Positions 26,083 to 34,492 of a DNA stretch of 64,000 nucleotides are shown here, piece after piece. Both the position numbers and the translations under genes were made by a program. This DNA comes from Thermogemmatispora sp042408735 (lineage in GTDB: Bacteria; Chloroflexota; Ktedonobacteria; Ktedonobacterales; Ktedonobacteraceae). The stretch lies in contig NZ_JBHOQV010000128.1 in NCBI RefSeq assembly GCF_042408735.1, forward strand, positions 44,823 through 108,822. The letters are read 5' to 3'. Below the pieces are notes generated by a model, which saw only the letters and a program-made list of their open reading frames with translations, was not told the origin of the DNA and did no database searches. Position 1 is the stretch's first letter. Every line of letters begins with the position of its first letter.

Positions 26083-26658
26083 ATGGCTCTTATCAATATC
26101 GCTACTCACGAGATCCATTGCAAAATCGTCTACTACGGCATTGGATATTGTGGGAAGACTACTAATCTGCAGTACGTGTATAAGAGCATTAACCCCGCTA
26201 TCCGCGGCGAGATGCTCTCTATCGCTACTGAGACCGAACGCACGCTCTTTTTCGATTTCCTCCCCCTCGACCTCGGTACGGTGCATGGCTTCCGCACTCG
26301 TTTCCATTTGTATACGGTGCCCGGCCAGATCCTCTACGAGCGCACTCGCCTGGCGGTCCTCAATGGCGCCGATGGTATCGTCTTTGTGGTCGATTCTCAG
26401 GCGGAAAAGTTCGAGGAGAATGTGCAAAGCATCGCCGAGCTGGAGATGTACATGCGCCGCCTCGGCAAAGATCTCGGCCATTTCCCCTTCGTGATGCAGT
26501 GGAATAAGCGCGATCTGCCTTCTGCTTTGCCTGTCCACGTGCTTGATCGCTACCTGAATCGCCGTCGGGTGCCAGCCTTTGAGGCGGTGGCTTCCAGTGG
26601 CATCGGCGTCTTTGCTACCCTGCGCGCCATCAGTAAGAGTGTGATCGCGCAGCTCTAG
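26083..26658 (+). CDS. MglA-like Ras-family GTPase
   Basis: 191 residues from the ATG giving MALINIATHEIHCK; a TTG three codons earlier is less likely. GTPase motifs are complete: P-loop GIGYCGKTT, a switch I region around ATETERTLFFDFLPLDLG that matches MglA, G3 as TVPGQ instead of DxxG (as in MglA), and G4 as WNKRDL. It should cycle between GDP and GTP with the Roadblock proteins as regulators. In Myxococcus the MglA/MglB pair sets cell polarity; in Chloroflexota the output is unknown. Confidence 0.92.
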   Translation: MALINIATHEIHCKIVYYGIGYCGKTTNLQYVYKSINPAIRGEMLSIATETERTLFFDFLPLDLGTVHGFRTRFHLYTVPGQILYERTRLAVLNGADGIVFVVDSQAEKFEENVQSIAELEMYMRRLGKDLGHFPFVMQWNKRDLPSALPVHVLDRYLNRRRVPAFEAVASSGIGVFATLRAISKSVIAQL

Positions 26659-26880
26659 CCATTGCCCGCACAGGCCGCTCGCAGAGATGCCTGCAGCCAG
26701 TCTCTGCCTGACCTGGCGGCCCAGCTCAGGCCCGTCCCTGTTAGTGGTGCGCTCGTGGGGAAGCCAGCGGCGGATGGAGGATGAAGGTGGGACAACGAGG
26801 GGGCCAGAAAAGGGGCCGTCTGGCGAGAGGTCCATCTGTCGGCTGTTTGTCGCCCTCCTGCCCAATCAGGCCGTGCCCAC

Positions 26881-27759
26881 ATGCTGATCTATGGTATTGA
26901 TTTCACCAGCGCTCCCTCCCGTCGCAAGCCGCTAGTGGTCGCTCGTGGACAGCTAGAAGGCGCGCATCTGACCATTCTTGATCTGGTAGGCTGCCACGAC
27001 TGGGCGACCTTCGAGGGCTACCTGCGCCTTCCTGGTCCCTGGATCGCAGCCCTGGACCTCCCCTTCGGCCTGCCCGCTGCCGTGGTGGCCGCGCTCGCCT
27101 GGCCAGCGACCTGGGCGGACTATGTGGCAGTTGCTGCCCGCCTTGAACTATCGGCCTTTCTGGCCCTGCTCCAGGGTTACAGCTCGCGACAGCCTGCAGG
27201 CCAGAAGCTGCCGCGCCGCCTTACCGATGTCCTGGCTCAGGCTCGCAGTCCTCTGATGTGTCAGCGCGTCCCCCTGGCGCGCATGTTCTGGCAGGGGGCG
27301 CCGCGGCTCCTGGCCAGTGGCGCCTGCATTCTGCCCTGCCATCCAACGGAGGACGGGCGCTTTGTGCTCGAGGGCTATCCCGCCCTGGTAGCCCGGTGCT
27401 GGCTGGCTCGCCAGCCGTACAAAGGATCGAGGCCCGACCAGAGGGAGGGGCACCGGCTGGCCCGTGCTCGCCTGCTGGCTGGCCTGACCTGTGCCGGGCT
27501 GACCCGGCGCTATGGTCTGACGCTCTCTCTGGGCGAAAGCTCCCGCACAGTCTGCCTGAATGATTCTAGCGGCGACTATCTCGATGCCCTGCTCTGCGCC
27601 GTACAAGCGGCCTGGGCAGCCCGCATGAGCGGGGCTGCCAATGCTGCCACACCTGAGCAGGCTCGCCGCTCTCTCTCTGCCCTCCTGCCCGCCTGTGACC
27701 CCAACGAAGGCTGGATCTTTGATCCCGCCCTGGCGGCCAGCCCTGGCGGTGGAGAGTAA
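26881..27759 (+). CDS. DUF429-family protein (predicted RNase H-like fold)
   Basis: 292 residues. The start YGIDFTSAPSRRKPLVVA gives the first strand with a conserved Asp, IAALDLPFGLP the second acidic strand, and VLEGYPALVARCW the conserved E-YP motif of DUF429/COG4923, a family predicted to have a ribonuclease H-like nuclease fold. The later segment around NDSSGDYLDALLCAVQAAWA supplies another acidic position. The biochemical function of the family is not established. No ribosome site is visible before the ATG, so translation may be leaderless or weak. Confidence 0.75.
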   Translation: MLIYGIDFTSAPSRRKPLVVARGQLEGAHLTILDLVGCHDWATFEGYLRLPGPWIAALDLPFGLPAAVVAALAWPATWADYVAVAARLELSAFLALLQGYSSRQPAGQKLPRRLTDVLAQARSPLMCQRVPLARMFWQGAPRLLASGACILPCHPTEDGRFVLEGYPALVARCWLARQPYKGSRPDQREGHRLARARLLAGLTCAGLTRRYGLTLSLGESSRTVCLNDSSGDYLDALLCAVQAAWAARMSGAANAATPEQARRSLSALLPACDPNEGWIFDPALAASPGGGE

Positions 27760-27795
27760 ACCTACCCCTCTTCTGATCCGGCCTTCAGTCGCATC

Positions 27796-28734
27796 TCAGA
27801 CCAGCACGCTGATGATTCCGGCCAGGGTCACGACTACCCCGATAAGCGCTGTCACAGATGGGACCTCGTGAAGCCAGAGAATGCCGAGCAGGATGCCACC
27901 AGTCACCTCCTGTGTGGCGATCAGATTCGCGTAGGTGGCATGCAAGGTCCTCAAGGAGGCATTGTAGAGAGTATGCCCCAGACCAAGGGGCAGAATCCCC
28001 AGGGCAAGCACCGCGCCCAGGGCTGGCAGAGGATAGGCATGGCGAAAGGCAAAATAGAGCATCACCGGTAATAGCCAGAGCGCCGCCAACCCGTAGACAT
28101 AAAAGGTATAGCGAAAGAGGGGATGGCGATCCCGCTCGCCGCGCCCGACGATCGAGTAGATCCCGTAGCAGATGGCTGACAGCAGGGCCAGGCCATCGCC
28201 CAGCAGCATGCAATGGCCCTCTTGTGGCTGACAGGCGCTATAGTGAGGCTCAAAACCCACCATGAAAGCCACTCCGATGATTGCCACCGCGATGCCGGCA
28301 TATTTGCGCCAGGGCAGAGCCTCGCGCAGAACCAGAGCCGAGAAGAGGGTCACAAAGATCGGCGAAGTGTAGACAATAGCCAGCGAGTGGGCGATCGTCG
28401 TAAAGCTCAAAGAGGCGATGTAGCAAATAAAGTGCAAAGCCGTCACCAGTCCATAGAACAGGAAGCGCGGCAGTTCCCGGGCGCTTACCAGCAGCGACTG
28501 GCGCGTGGCCAGTCCCAATAAGAGCACCAGCAGCGCTGCGATAGCCAGACGCCAGAAAGCAATTTCGACAGAAGTAAAGGGCGTTGCAAGGCGAATAAAA
28601 ACGGGGCTCGTCGAGAAAAAGAAGACCGCCAGGCAGGCGAAGAGCAGACCCTGCCAGGAGCGGCCTGTTGGGTAGGTACCAGCGGGAGCCGTGGCCTCCA
28701 CGCCAGTATCTTCGGGGGAATGGGACTTCATCAT
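27796..28734 (-). CDS. EamA/DMT-superfamily transporter
   Basis: 312 residues from an ATG with AGGAGG 4 bases upstream; a longer frame is rejected for that reason. Ten hydrophobic segments arranged as two five-helix EamA halves are seen: LLFACLAVFFFSTSPVFIRL, then a segment after AFWRLAIAALLVLLLG, and the second half ending GIPLG-like LGILPLGLGHTLYNASL and VVTLAGIISVLV. It should be a drug/metabolite exporter of the inner membrane. The substrate cannot be predicted. Confidence 0.87.
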   Translation of the reverse strand: MMKSHSPEDTGVEATAPAGTYPTGRSWQGLLFACLAVFFFSTSPVFIRLATPFTSVEIAFWRLAIAALLVLLLGLATRQSLLVSARELPRFLFYGLVTALHFICYIASLSFTTIAHSLAIVYTSPIFVTLFSALVLREALPWRKYAGIAVAIIGVAFMVGFEPHYSACQPQEGHCMLLGDGLALLSAICYGIYSIVGRGERDRHPLFRYTFYVYGLAALWLLPVMLYFAFRHAYPLPALGAVLALGILPLGLGHTLYNASLRTLHATYANLIATQEVTGGILLGILWLHEVPSVTALIGVVVTLAGIISVLV

Positions 28735-29056
28735 GTTCCTCCTAGCCTGGCCCAACCAGCCACCTGGTCGGGCTGCATGAGGTAACAGGGTCGCCTCCAC
28801 AAGGCCGGACGGCGCATGAGCGGGAGCAGATGCCCGGTCAGCGGCAATCGCTCCCGCGCCGAGATCGGCAGGGCATCGCTGGCGGCTAAGCACAAGCCGT
28901 TCGCCGGTGTCCCGCCTGTTCAAGCTGAGGCGAGCGAGGGAGGTCTGATGGCGACCAGTGCGCCTTGGGAACCCGCTCTCCGCCGGCGCTCGCTCCCGGG
29001 CTACCGGTCTCCTGGAGGCATGGGCCAGGGCGGCTGACTCCTATTGATTGAGAACG
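28735..29056. other. Gene-free spacer upstream of the EamA gene
   Basis: About 320 bases. Open frames are present but I see no family resemblance or start signal. Nothing else recognisable. Confidence 0.35.
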
Positions 29057-29518
29057 CTAAGGGCGTAGGGTTGCAATCAGGCGCTTGGGATAGAAGAGGA
29101 GATCGATCCCATCGATCGGGTTGCGTACCAGCACATCAGCGGCTTGCAAAGCCTCGCGGGCTACCCCCTCTGGTCCCAGAATTGCCACGCCGATCGCCGC
29201 TCGGCGCAGCATGCCAGCGTCGTTAACACCGTTGCCAAAGGCGATCACGTTGGCCGGACCCAGCTCTTCGACATAGCGGGTCTTCTCTTCTCCACTAGTG
29301 ATCACGTGCAGCGGCAGACCCAGGCTCCGCTCCAGGGCGGCCACCTGGCCGTGGGTTGCCGCGGTGAGAAGGTGAATAGAGAGAAAGCCTGTCAGGCGCT
29401 TCAGGCGGCTCACGGCCTCTGGCCACGGTTTCCCATCGAGGGCGAGTGTCCCGTTGATATCAAATACGGCGTGCTTCAGCTCAATGGTTTCTCTTTGCGG
29501 AATCTCGATCCTGATCAT
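29057..29518 (-). CDS. HAD-superfamily hydrolase, soluble P-type ATPase-like
   Basis: 153 residues. HAD motif I appears as FDINGTLA (nucleophile Asp; the usual second acidic residue of DxD is replaced by Asn), motif II as LLTAATHG, and motif III/IV as the GNGVNDAGML loop of P-type ATPase phosphorylation domains. There are no membrane helices, so it is a small stand-alone HAD domain. A phosphatase acting on a small phospho-compound is likely; substrate unknown. Confidence 0.82.
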   Translation of the reverse strand: MIRIEIPQRETIELKHAVFDINGTLALDGKPWPEAVSRLKRLTGFLSIHLLTAATHGQVAALERSLGLPLHVITSGEEKTRYVEELGPANVIAFGNGVNDAGMLRRAAIGVAILGPEGVAREALQAADVLVRNPIDGIDLLFYPKRLIATLRP

Positions 29519-30170
29519 CTCTATCGACTACAGACATCATGGCGCTTATGAGAATGATAGGGCTGACCGCGGCCCGACCCCGTGGCTCTCGGCAAAGCAG
29601 CGGGGCCGAAGTGGGAGCGGCAGCCAGATCAACTAACCAGCAGCTTGCCAGACAAGCAGTCCCTGGCTTTCGTCGCCCTGCCCAGTGCTCTCAGGGGGCC
29701 TGCCCTGGCGATCTGGACCAGGCAGAGCCTCTGGAAGGCCCTTCGCCACGATCCCTGTCTTCTCCTGTCCGCGCCGCCCCCTGCCCGCCGACAGAAGGTG
29801 CCTGTGACATGCTCTCTCCATCTGGGGCTGCTCAGGCGGACCGACCAAAACGAGCAGCGGGCCAATCCCCACTGCGATCTAGCCGGGCGAGCCAGAGAGA
29901 TAGTCAGCCTGGTAGCCTCTGAGACCCCTAAAGCCAGCACTATCAACCTGGCCTCCTCTCCCTCTCCCTCCTCCCTCGGATCAGATTGGACAATGCTGGC
30001 TGACGGTCTGGGCCAGACTGGCGTAGGCGATCAGGTAGTGTCTCGGCGGATCGGCGGAGAGGCAGACCCAGGCCGTAAGCAAGTTGGCGCACAGCCTTTC
30101 TTGCAGAGGTGGACGGGTCGATAGACGACAGGCGCGTTCACCTGGGGAAAGGCCCCAGGCCGGGCCTGGC
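29519..30170. other. 652-base stretch without a recognisable gene
   Basis: Open frames of up to about 180 codons occur on both strands but overlap each other, have no ribosome sites and show no family features. The segment is rich in CCTC-type runs near 29950-29980. I see no tRNA, repeat array or terminator. Confidence 0.35.
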
Positions 30171-30638
30171 TTACGCCCCTATCTCGGAGAAAGGCCCCGC
30201 GCGGTGGGTGACCATCTCCAGCAGGGCCTGTAAGCCCTCCTGGGCACCTCGACGCTGGGCCGCGCTCAACGTCGTGGCCGCTTCAAACTCGTCCTCATCC
30301 AGCACCTGTGTCCCTCCCTGGCGATCGACCCAGACGTCGAGAAAAAGATCAACCTGCTCAATACGATCGTCCCGAATCACCGCTGGCTCGGCGATATTGC
30401 AATACCAACCCTTGCGCTCACCATCCTTGCCCGCAATAGCAAAAATGTTGAACCAGCGATCAGTATAATAATACTCCGTAAAACAGTCGCCCGTTTCGAA
30501 GCGCACGTAGCCAAGATCTCGATCGGGCCATGTCCAGAAGGCGCGGATGATGCAGGTGCGCGAGGTGGCAGCGAGCACCTCACCCTGATAGGAGAAGAGC
30601 GCCTCACCCTGCGGATTTTTCTTAATGATGGTGATCAT
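30171..30638 (-). CDS. DUF402-family protein (FomD/nucleoside phosphatase-like)
   Basis: About 155 residues. The family signature is strong: aromatic-rich strand FETGDCFTEYYYTDRWFNIF, then GWYCNIAEPAVI, then the acidic LFLDVWVDRQGG and VLDEDEFEAA that bind divalent metal. Characterised DUF402 members hydrolyse nucleoside di/triphosphates or nucleotidyl phosphonates (FomD). The start is uncertain: MITIIKKN is family-like but has a weak ribosome site, and an upstream frame would add 23 to 43 residues through a 12-base tandem repeat encoding PRGSPRGSP. Confidence 0.8.
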   Translation of the reverse strand: MITIIKKNPQGEALFSYQGEVLAATSRTCIIRAFWTWPDRDLGYVRFETGDCFTEYYYTDRWFNIFAIAGKDGERKGWYCNIAEPAVIRDDRIEQVDLFLDVWVDRQGGTQVLDEDEFEAATTLSAAQRRGAQEGLQALLEMVTHRAGPFSEIGA

Positions 30639-30645
30639 CTTTGGC

Positions 30646-30669
30646 GATCCCCGTGGTGATCCCCGTGGC
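30646..30669. repeat. 12-base tandem duplication upstream of the DUF402 start
   Basis: Two copies of GATCCCCGTGGY, followed by a partial third, lie just before the likely ATG of the DUF402 gene and could affect start choice. Confidence 0.6.
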
Positions 30670-30921
30670 AATCCCAGACGAGTCGGGCTCTGACCTGCAT
30701 GACTCATCCGTCCTGGGAGAAGGGTAGCAGCAAGAGCCTCCCTTGTCAAGTGGCGGAAGAGCCACAAGAGAAAGCGGCCATATCTGTATTGCAGTAGAAG
30801 AGAGGATTACAACAAAATAATAAGATATTGACTGCACCTCAAGTGGCAGGGACTGGGCGGTGTCGGTCGGCCCCCTGGCATGGGGTGGAAGGCTGAGAGC
30901 CTGGAAACCGCAGAAGACGCC

Positions 30922-30949
30922 TTGTTCTACTCGCTTGCTATGCTATACT
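30922..30949 (+). promoter_or_regulatory. Promoter giving a near-leaderless SerRS-like transcript
   Basis: TTGTTC and TATACT are spaced by 16 bases. The -10 ends 8 bases before the ATG, so transcription should start at or just before the start codon. No ribosome site is seen, consistent with leaderless translation. Confidence 0.5.
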
Positions 30950-30957
30950 AACAGCGT

Positions 30958-32223
30958 ATGCTGAATCTCGACCTACTGCGTCAGCAACCCGATCTTGTGC
31001 AAAAAGGACTGCAGAAACGCCAGGTCTCAGTGGCTTTAGAAGAGATTCTTCGTCTGGCGGAACAGCGCGACGGCCTTGCCAGGCGTTGTGAGGGACTGTA
31101 TGGCTCCCTCAAACAGGTGCAAGAGCGTCGTCGGGCGGCCCCTGCCGGAAAGCATGCCGAGCTTGAGAAGCAGATTGCAAGCCTCAGTGAAGAGATCCGG
31201 GCGCTAGAGCTGCAGATCGCTGACCTGGAGACGCGCCTGCGCCTGTTGCTCTTGCCGTTGCCCAATCTCCCCCATCCTGATGTTCCCACCGGCTTCATGC
31301 GTTCGGCCAACCGCGAGCTGCGCCGCTGGGGAGTGCCGATGAGCTTCTATTTCTCGCCGCGCTCCTATCGCGAATTGGGCAGCGGGTTGGGTCTGATCGA
31401 CAGTGTTGGCGGCAGCCACCTGAGCGGCAGCCAGTTTGTAGTCTTGAGAGGCGCCGGGGCGCGGCTGCTGCGTGCTCTCGTCACCTTCGCCCTCGATTTC
31501 TTCACCCGCGAGTGGGACTATAAGGAGGTGCAGCTCCCCCTCCTCTTGAAGTATGGTACGCTGCTGGCCGCCGGCCAATTTCCGTCCCTGGAACCCCACA
31601 GCTACAGCTGCCAGGCCGATGAACTCTACTTGAACCCTGGGGGTGGAACACCTCTGGTGAACCTCTACGGCGGTACGGTTCTTGCCGCCGAGAGCTTGCC
31701 CCTGCGCCTGGTTAGCTGGACGCCTGTCTTTCATCGCGATGGTGGCTCTGCCTCGCTCCCCCCAAGCTCGGCCCGTCTGCCCTGGCACCAGCTCAGCGAG
31801 GTGCAGCTACTGCTGATAGTCCAGCCAAACGAATCGTATGCCCTCTTGCAAACCCTCCTCTTGCAGATTGAGATGCTGCTGCAGCGTCTGGAACTGGCCT
31901 ATCGTGTTGTCATGCTCTGTAGCGGCCTGCTCCCCTTTGCGGCAGCCATGACCCTAACGGTCGAGGTCTGGCTGCCCGCCCAGCGCCGCTTCCTCCCCCT
32001 GGCTGCCGCCAGCAACTATGAAAGCTTTCAGACCCGCCGCGCGAATGTCCTCTATCGCTCTCCCAGTGGCCAGATCGAGCATCCTCATAGCCTGGGGGCC
32101 TGTGCTCTGAGCATTGAGCAGACCCTGGCCGCCATCCTGGAAGTCTATCAGCAGGCTGATGGCAGCGTGGTGGTACCCAAGGTCCTGCGCCCTCTGATCG
32201 GCCTCTCCTTGCTCACTCGCTGA
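30958..32223 (+). CDS. Seryl-tRNA synthetase paralogue with degenerate active site
   Basis: 421 residues, the full length of bacterial SerRS. The N-terminal tRNA-binding coiled-coil arm (about 1-110) and the class II core are recognisable (LPNLPHPDVPTG, RRANVLYR, DGSVVVPKVLRP). Catalytic positions are not kept: serine-binding TAE is GGG at 228-230, motif 2 FRSEAG is FHRDGG and its RVHQF is PWHQL, the TGDLG loop is SGLLP at 322-326, and the motif 3 GR is replaced in SIEQTL near 385-389. Serine activation is therefore unlikely, while tRNA binding is plausible. A tRNA-Ser(UGA) gene starts 156 bases downstream. The normal serS must be elsewhere. Function unknown; a tRNA-Ser chaperone or sensor is inferred. 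Confidence 0.85.
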   Translation: MLNLDLLRQQPDLVQKGLQKRQVSVALEEILRLAEQRDGLARRCEGLYGSLKQVQERRRAAPAGKHAELEKQIASLSEEIRALELQIADLETRLRLLLLPLPNLPHPDVPTGFMRSANRELRRWGVPMSFYFSPRSYRELGSGLGLIDSVGGSHLSGSQFVVLRGAGARLLRALVTFALDFFTREWDYKEVQLPLLLKYGTLLAAGQFPSLEPHSYSCQADELYLNPGGGTPLVNLYGGTVLAAESLPLRLVSWTPVFHRDGGSASLPPSSARLPWHQLSEVQLLLIVQPNESYALLQTLLLQIEMLLQRLELAYRVVMLCSGLLPFAAAMTLTVEVWLPAQRRFLPLAAASNYESFQTRRANVLYRSPSGQIEHPHSLGACALSIEQTLAAILEVYQQADGSVVVPKVLRPLIGLSLLTR

Positions 32224-32379
32224 CGGACGCGATTCTAACAAATGTTTGTTCTCGCCATGACAAAGTACTGACTATGTCAGTCATCCTTGTTGTGCAATGC
32301 ATGGGACAATGACCCAAATGGCATGTTCACAAGGCCGCCAATCTTCCAAATTGAAACCGCTTGTGGTAAACTATCTAGC

Positions 32380-32463
32380 GGAGGGGTGGCAGAGCGGTCG
32401 AATGCAGCCGTCTTGAAAACGGCCGGGCGATGAGCCCCGGGGGTTCGAATCCCCCCCCCTCCG
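32380..32463 (+). tRNA. tRNA-Ser(UGA)
   Basis: Acceptor GGAGGGG pairs with CCCCTCC, followed by the G73 discriminator typical of serine tRNAs. D-arm TGGCAGAGCGGTCGAATGC, anticodon loop CTTGAAA with anticodon TGA at 32414-32416, a long class II variable arm, and T-arm GGGGGTTCGAATCCCCC are all present. CCA is not encoded. It lies just downstream of the SerRS-like gene. Confidence 0.97.
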
Positions 32464-32760
32464 CCCTGCGTTGACGGGCGGTGGCTGCCCCGTGTCCATA
32501 GCTCGGGGGTGCTGTGGGGCAGCGCAGTTTTGTTTTTGCGCCACTGGGGCCAGTGGATAGGATCATACTCTTATACCCACATGGTCAAACAAGGCTGTTT
32601 GACGCTAACGCTGCTCAACGTTGTTGAATTTGACTCGGGTCGTATTCTGTTTGTAGATATTGCTGATGTCTCTCACGCATGCCGTGCTTGCTAGCGGCCA
32701 GATGCCTGCTTGCACGCGTGCAGGCAGCAGGGGCATGGCGACGACAGGCGGTGAATTGCT
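32464..32760. other. Spacer between tRNA-Ser and the DUF4388 gene
   Basis: About 300 bases with one short open frame lacking a start signal. It probably holds the promoter of the DUF4388 gene; no confident boxes. Confidence 0.35.
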
Positions 32761-34323
32761 GTGTCTACGGTGAGTTTCGCGACGACGTTAGATCGGGTCA
32801 ATCTGGCTGATCTCTTGCGGCGCCTGGAGGCCCATGAGAAAAGCGGGATGCTGGTCGTAAAACAAGGCTCTCTCTGGGTGGAGCTCTACTTCTGCCAGGG
32901 GCGCCTGCTCTGTATTGGTCCTGTTCGCGCTCAGCTAACGCTGGGTGACCGCCTGATGCAGGCCGGAGTGATCTCTCAGGCCGCTCTGGCTCATGTGATG
33001 GCCGTCCTGCGCGAACGTGGCGAGGAGCCTGGTGAGACCCGCATCGCCCTCTTGTTGATGGAACTGGGTTACGCCACGCGCGAGCAATTGCGCGCCTGGG
33101 CCGCGCGCGAGGCCTCCCGTGTGCTTGATGTCCTGCTCTCCTGGCGTTCCGGTGAGGTCTATTTCGAGGAAGGGCGCACGCCCCCAGCCTCTCGCCTGTT
33201 GGTCTCCCTGTCTCCGTCGGCTCTCCTGCCCTCAGCGCCCGCTCCCTCTGCCCCTGTGTCAGCGTCGCAGCCCGCTCCCAATCCGATGCCGCCCGCTGTG
33301 CCCGCGTCTATGCCTGCGCCAGCTTATTCTGGTCCGCTACCTGCTCAGGCCCAGGCCGAGCAGCCGCCGTTGTCGCAACCGCTCCAGCCTGCCGGCCAGA
33401 GCCAGGCGGCCGCTCACGAGCCTTCGCCAGCTTCTCAGCCGCGCGTGACCCAGGCCCTACCCGAGACTGGCGCGTCGCCTCAGCGTCAGGAGCGCGGACG
33501 TCTTGATCTCAGCTCGCTCTTTGATCCCGATGCTCTGGCACGCCTCTCGGCAGTTGCTTCGGCTGTCGCTCCCTCCGGCTCACCAGCCAACGTGGCGGAG
33601 ACTGCTGCTACCCAGCGTGAGCCTGCCGCTTCCCAACAGGTCGCCTCGTCGGCCTCCGCGGCTCCGGCCAGCTTGCCGGCCCCGCGTCCAATCACGACAC
33701 CCTACACGCCTCGGCGGGTCGATGTCTCTTTTATTCCCCCTGATCTCAAACTGACGCCTCCCGATCTCCAGTCCTGGCGGTCCGCCAACGTCGAGATCCC
33801 GCTGACTCCCGATGAGTGGCGCGTCTTTAGCTGTTTGGATGGAGAAACAACTCCGTTGCTGCTGGCCCAGCGTCTGGCTATGCCGCTCGAGCAGGTCTAC
33901 GTCGTGCTTGGGGAGCTGATGGCCCTGGGCCTGGTCCAGAATCCGTACGCTATGCAGATGCAGTACCCCGTTCATGAGCTGTCGCCCGCCGCTGTACCTC
34001 CGATCGGTGGCCCCTACGCCCCGCAGCCCCAGATGGCGGCTTCCGCTCCCTGGATGGCTGCCCAGGGCCAGGCATGGCCAGCGCCTCCGCAGTCCCCTGC
34101 CCAGACGACGGGGGCATTCGCTCCCTCCCCTTCCGCGGTCCCACAATCGCCCATCTATGTGGAGACCGAATCGCAGTGGGGCAACGGTGGCAATGGAGCG
34201 CGCTTTATCGTGGGACGTGGCTGGGGAGTTCAGCCGACAAGACCGCTCTCGCCTACGAATCCCGCACCGCAGCCCCCATATTCCGCCTCGGTATCGGTTG
34301 GAGGCTCTCAGCCCGGCAGATAG
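32761..34323 (+). CDS. DUF4388 (PATAN-type) signalling protein
   Basis: 520 residues starting at GTG. Residues 1-140 form a DUF4388 domain (TTLDRVNLADLLRRLEAHEK, SGMLVVKQGSLWVELYF, a helical DRLMQAGVISQAALAHVM part), found in bacterial signalling proteins of predatory and gliding groups. A Pro/Ala/Ser/Gln-rich linker of about 170 residues follows, then a folded segment near 320-390 (PLTPDEWRVFSCLDGETTP) with a winged-helix look, then another disordered tail. It lies 170 bases upstream of an AAA/Fis regulator and may provide its input. No catalytic motif. Confidence 0.8.
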   Translation: MSTVSFATTLDRVNLADLLRRLEAHEKSGMLVVKQGSLWVELYFCQGRLLCIGPVRAQLTLGDRLMQAGVISQAALAHVMAVLRERGEEPGETRIALLLMELGYATREQLRAWAAREASRVLDVLLSWRSGEVYFEEGRTPPASRLLVSLSPSALLPSAPAPSAPVSASQPAPNPMPPAVPASMPAPAYSGPLPAQAQAEQPPLSQPLQPAGQSQAAAHEPSPASQPRVTQALPETGASPQRQERGRLDLSSLFDPDALARLSAVASAVAPSGSPANVAETAATQREPAASQQVASSASAAPASLPAPRPITTPYTPRRVDVSFIPPDLKLTPPDLQSWRSANVEIPLTPDEWRVFSCLDGETTPLLLAQRLAMPLEQVYVVLGELMALGLVQNPYAMQMQYPVHELSPAAVPPIGGPYAPQPQMAASAPWMAAQGQAWPAPPQSPAQTTGAFAPSPSAVPQSPIYVETESQWGNGGNGARFIVGRGWGVQPTRPLSPTNPAPQPPYSASVSVGGSQPGR

Positions 34324-34492
34324 TCAGGGGCGAGTGGGTGAAGAACGGGCGCCCCTGCCTCTCCCCGGCGGCGCCCCTCGTCGTATCATCGCTCTTGCTG
34401 GCCTGATCCTCCGGCTCCTCTAGGCCGTTGCCCCGGCCCCCAGGCAGAGGCGTCGGCTCTCGATTCGACTGGATTGGAATAGAAGGGTGGGG

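Noticed and set aside
25570..26865. 431-codon open frame antisense to the second Roadblock and MglA genes
   Set aside because: Both genes on the other strand have full motifs; the antisense product shows only low-complexity His/Asp/Leu composition.
29582..30124. Possible 180-codon gene in the 29.5-30.2 kb gap
   Set aside because: No ribosome site, no family resemblance, overlaps an equally long frame on the other strand.
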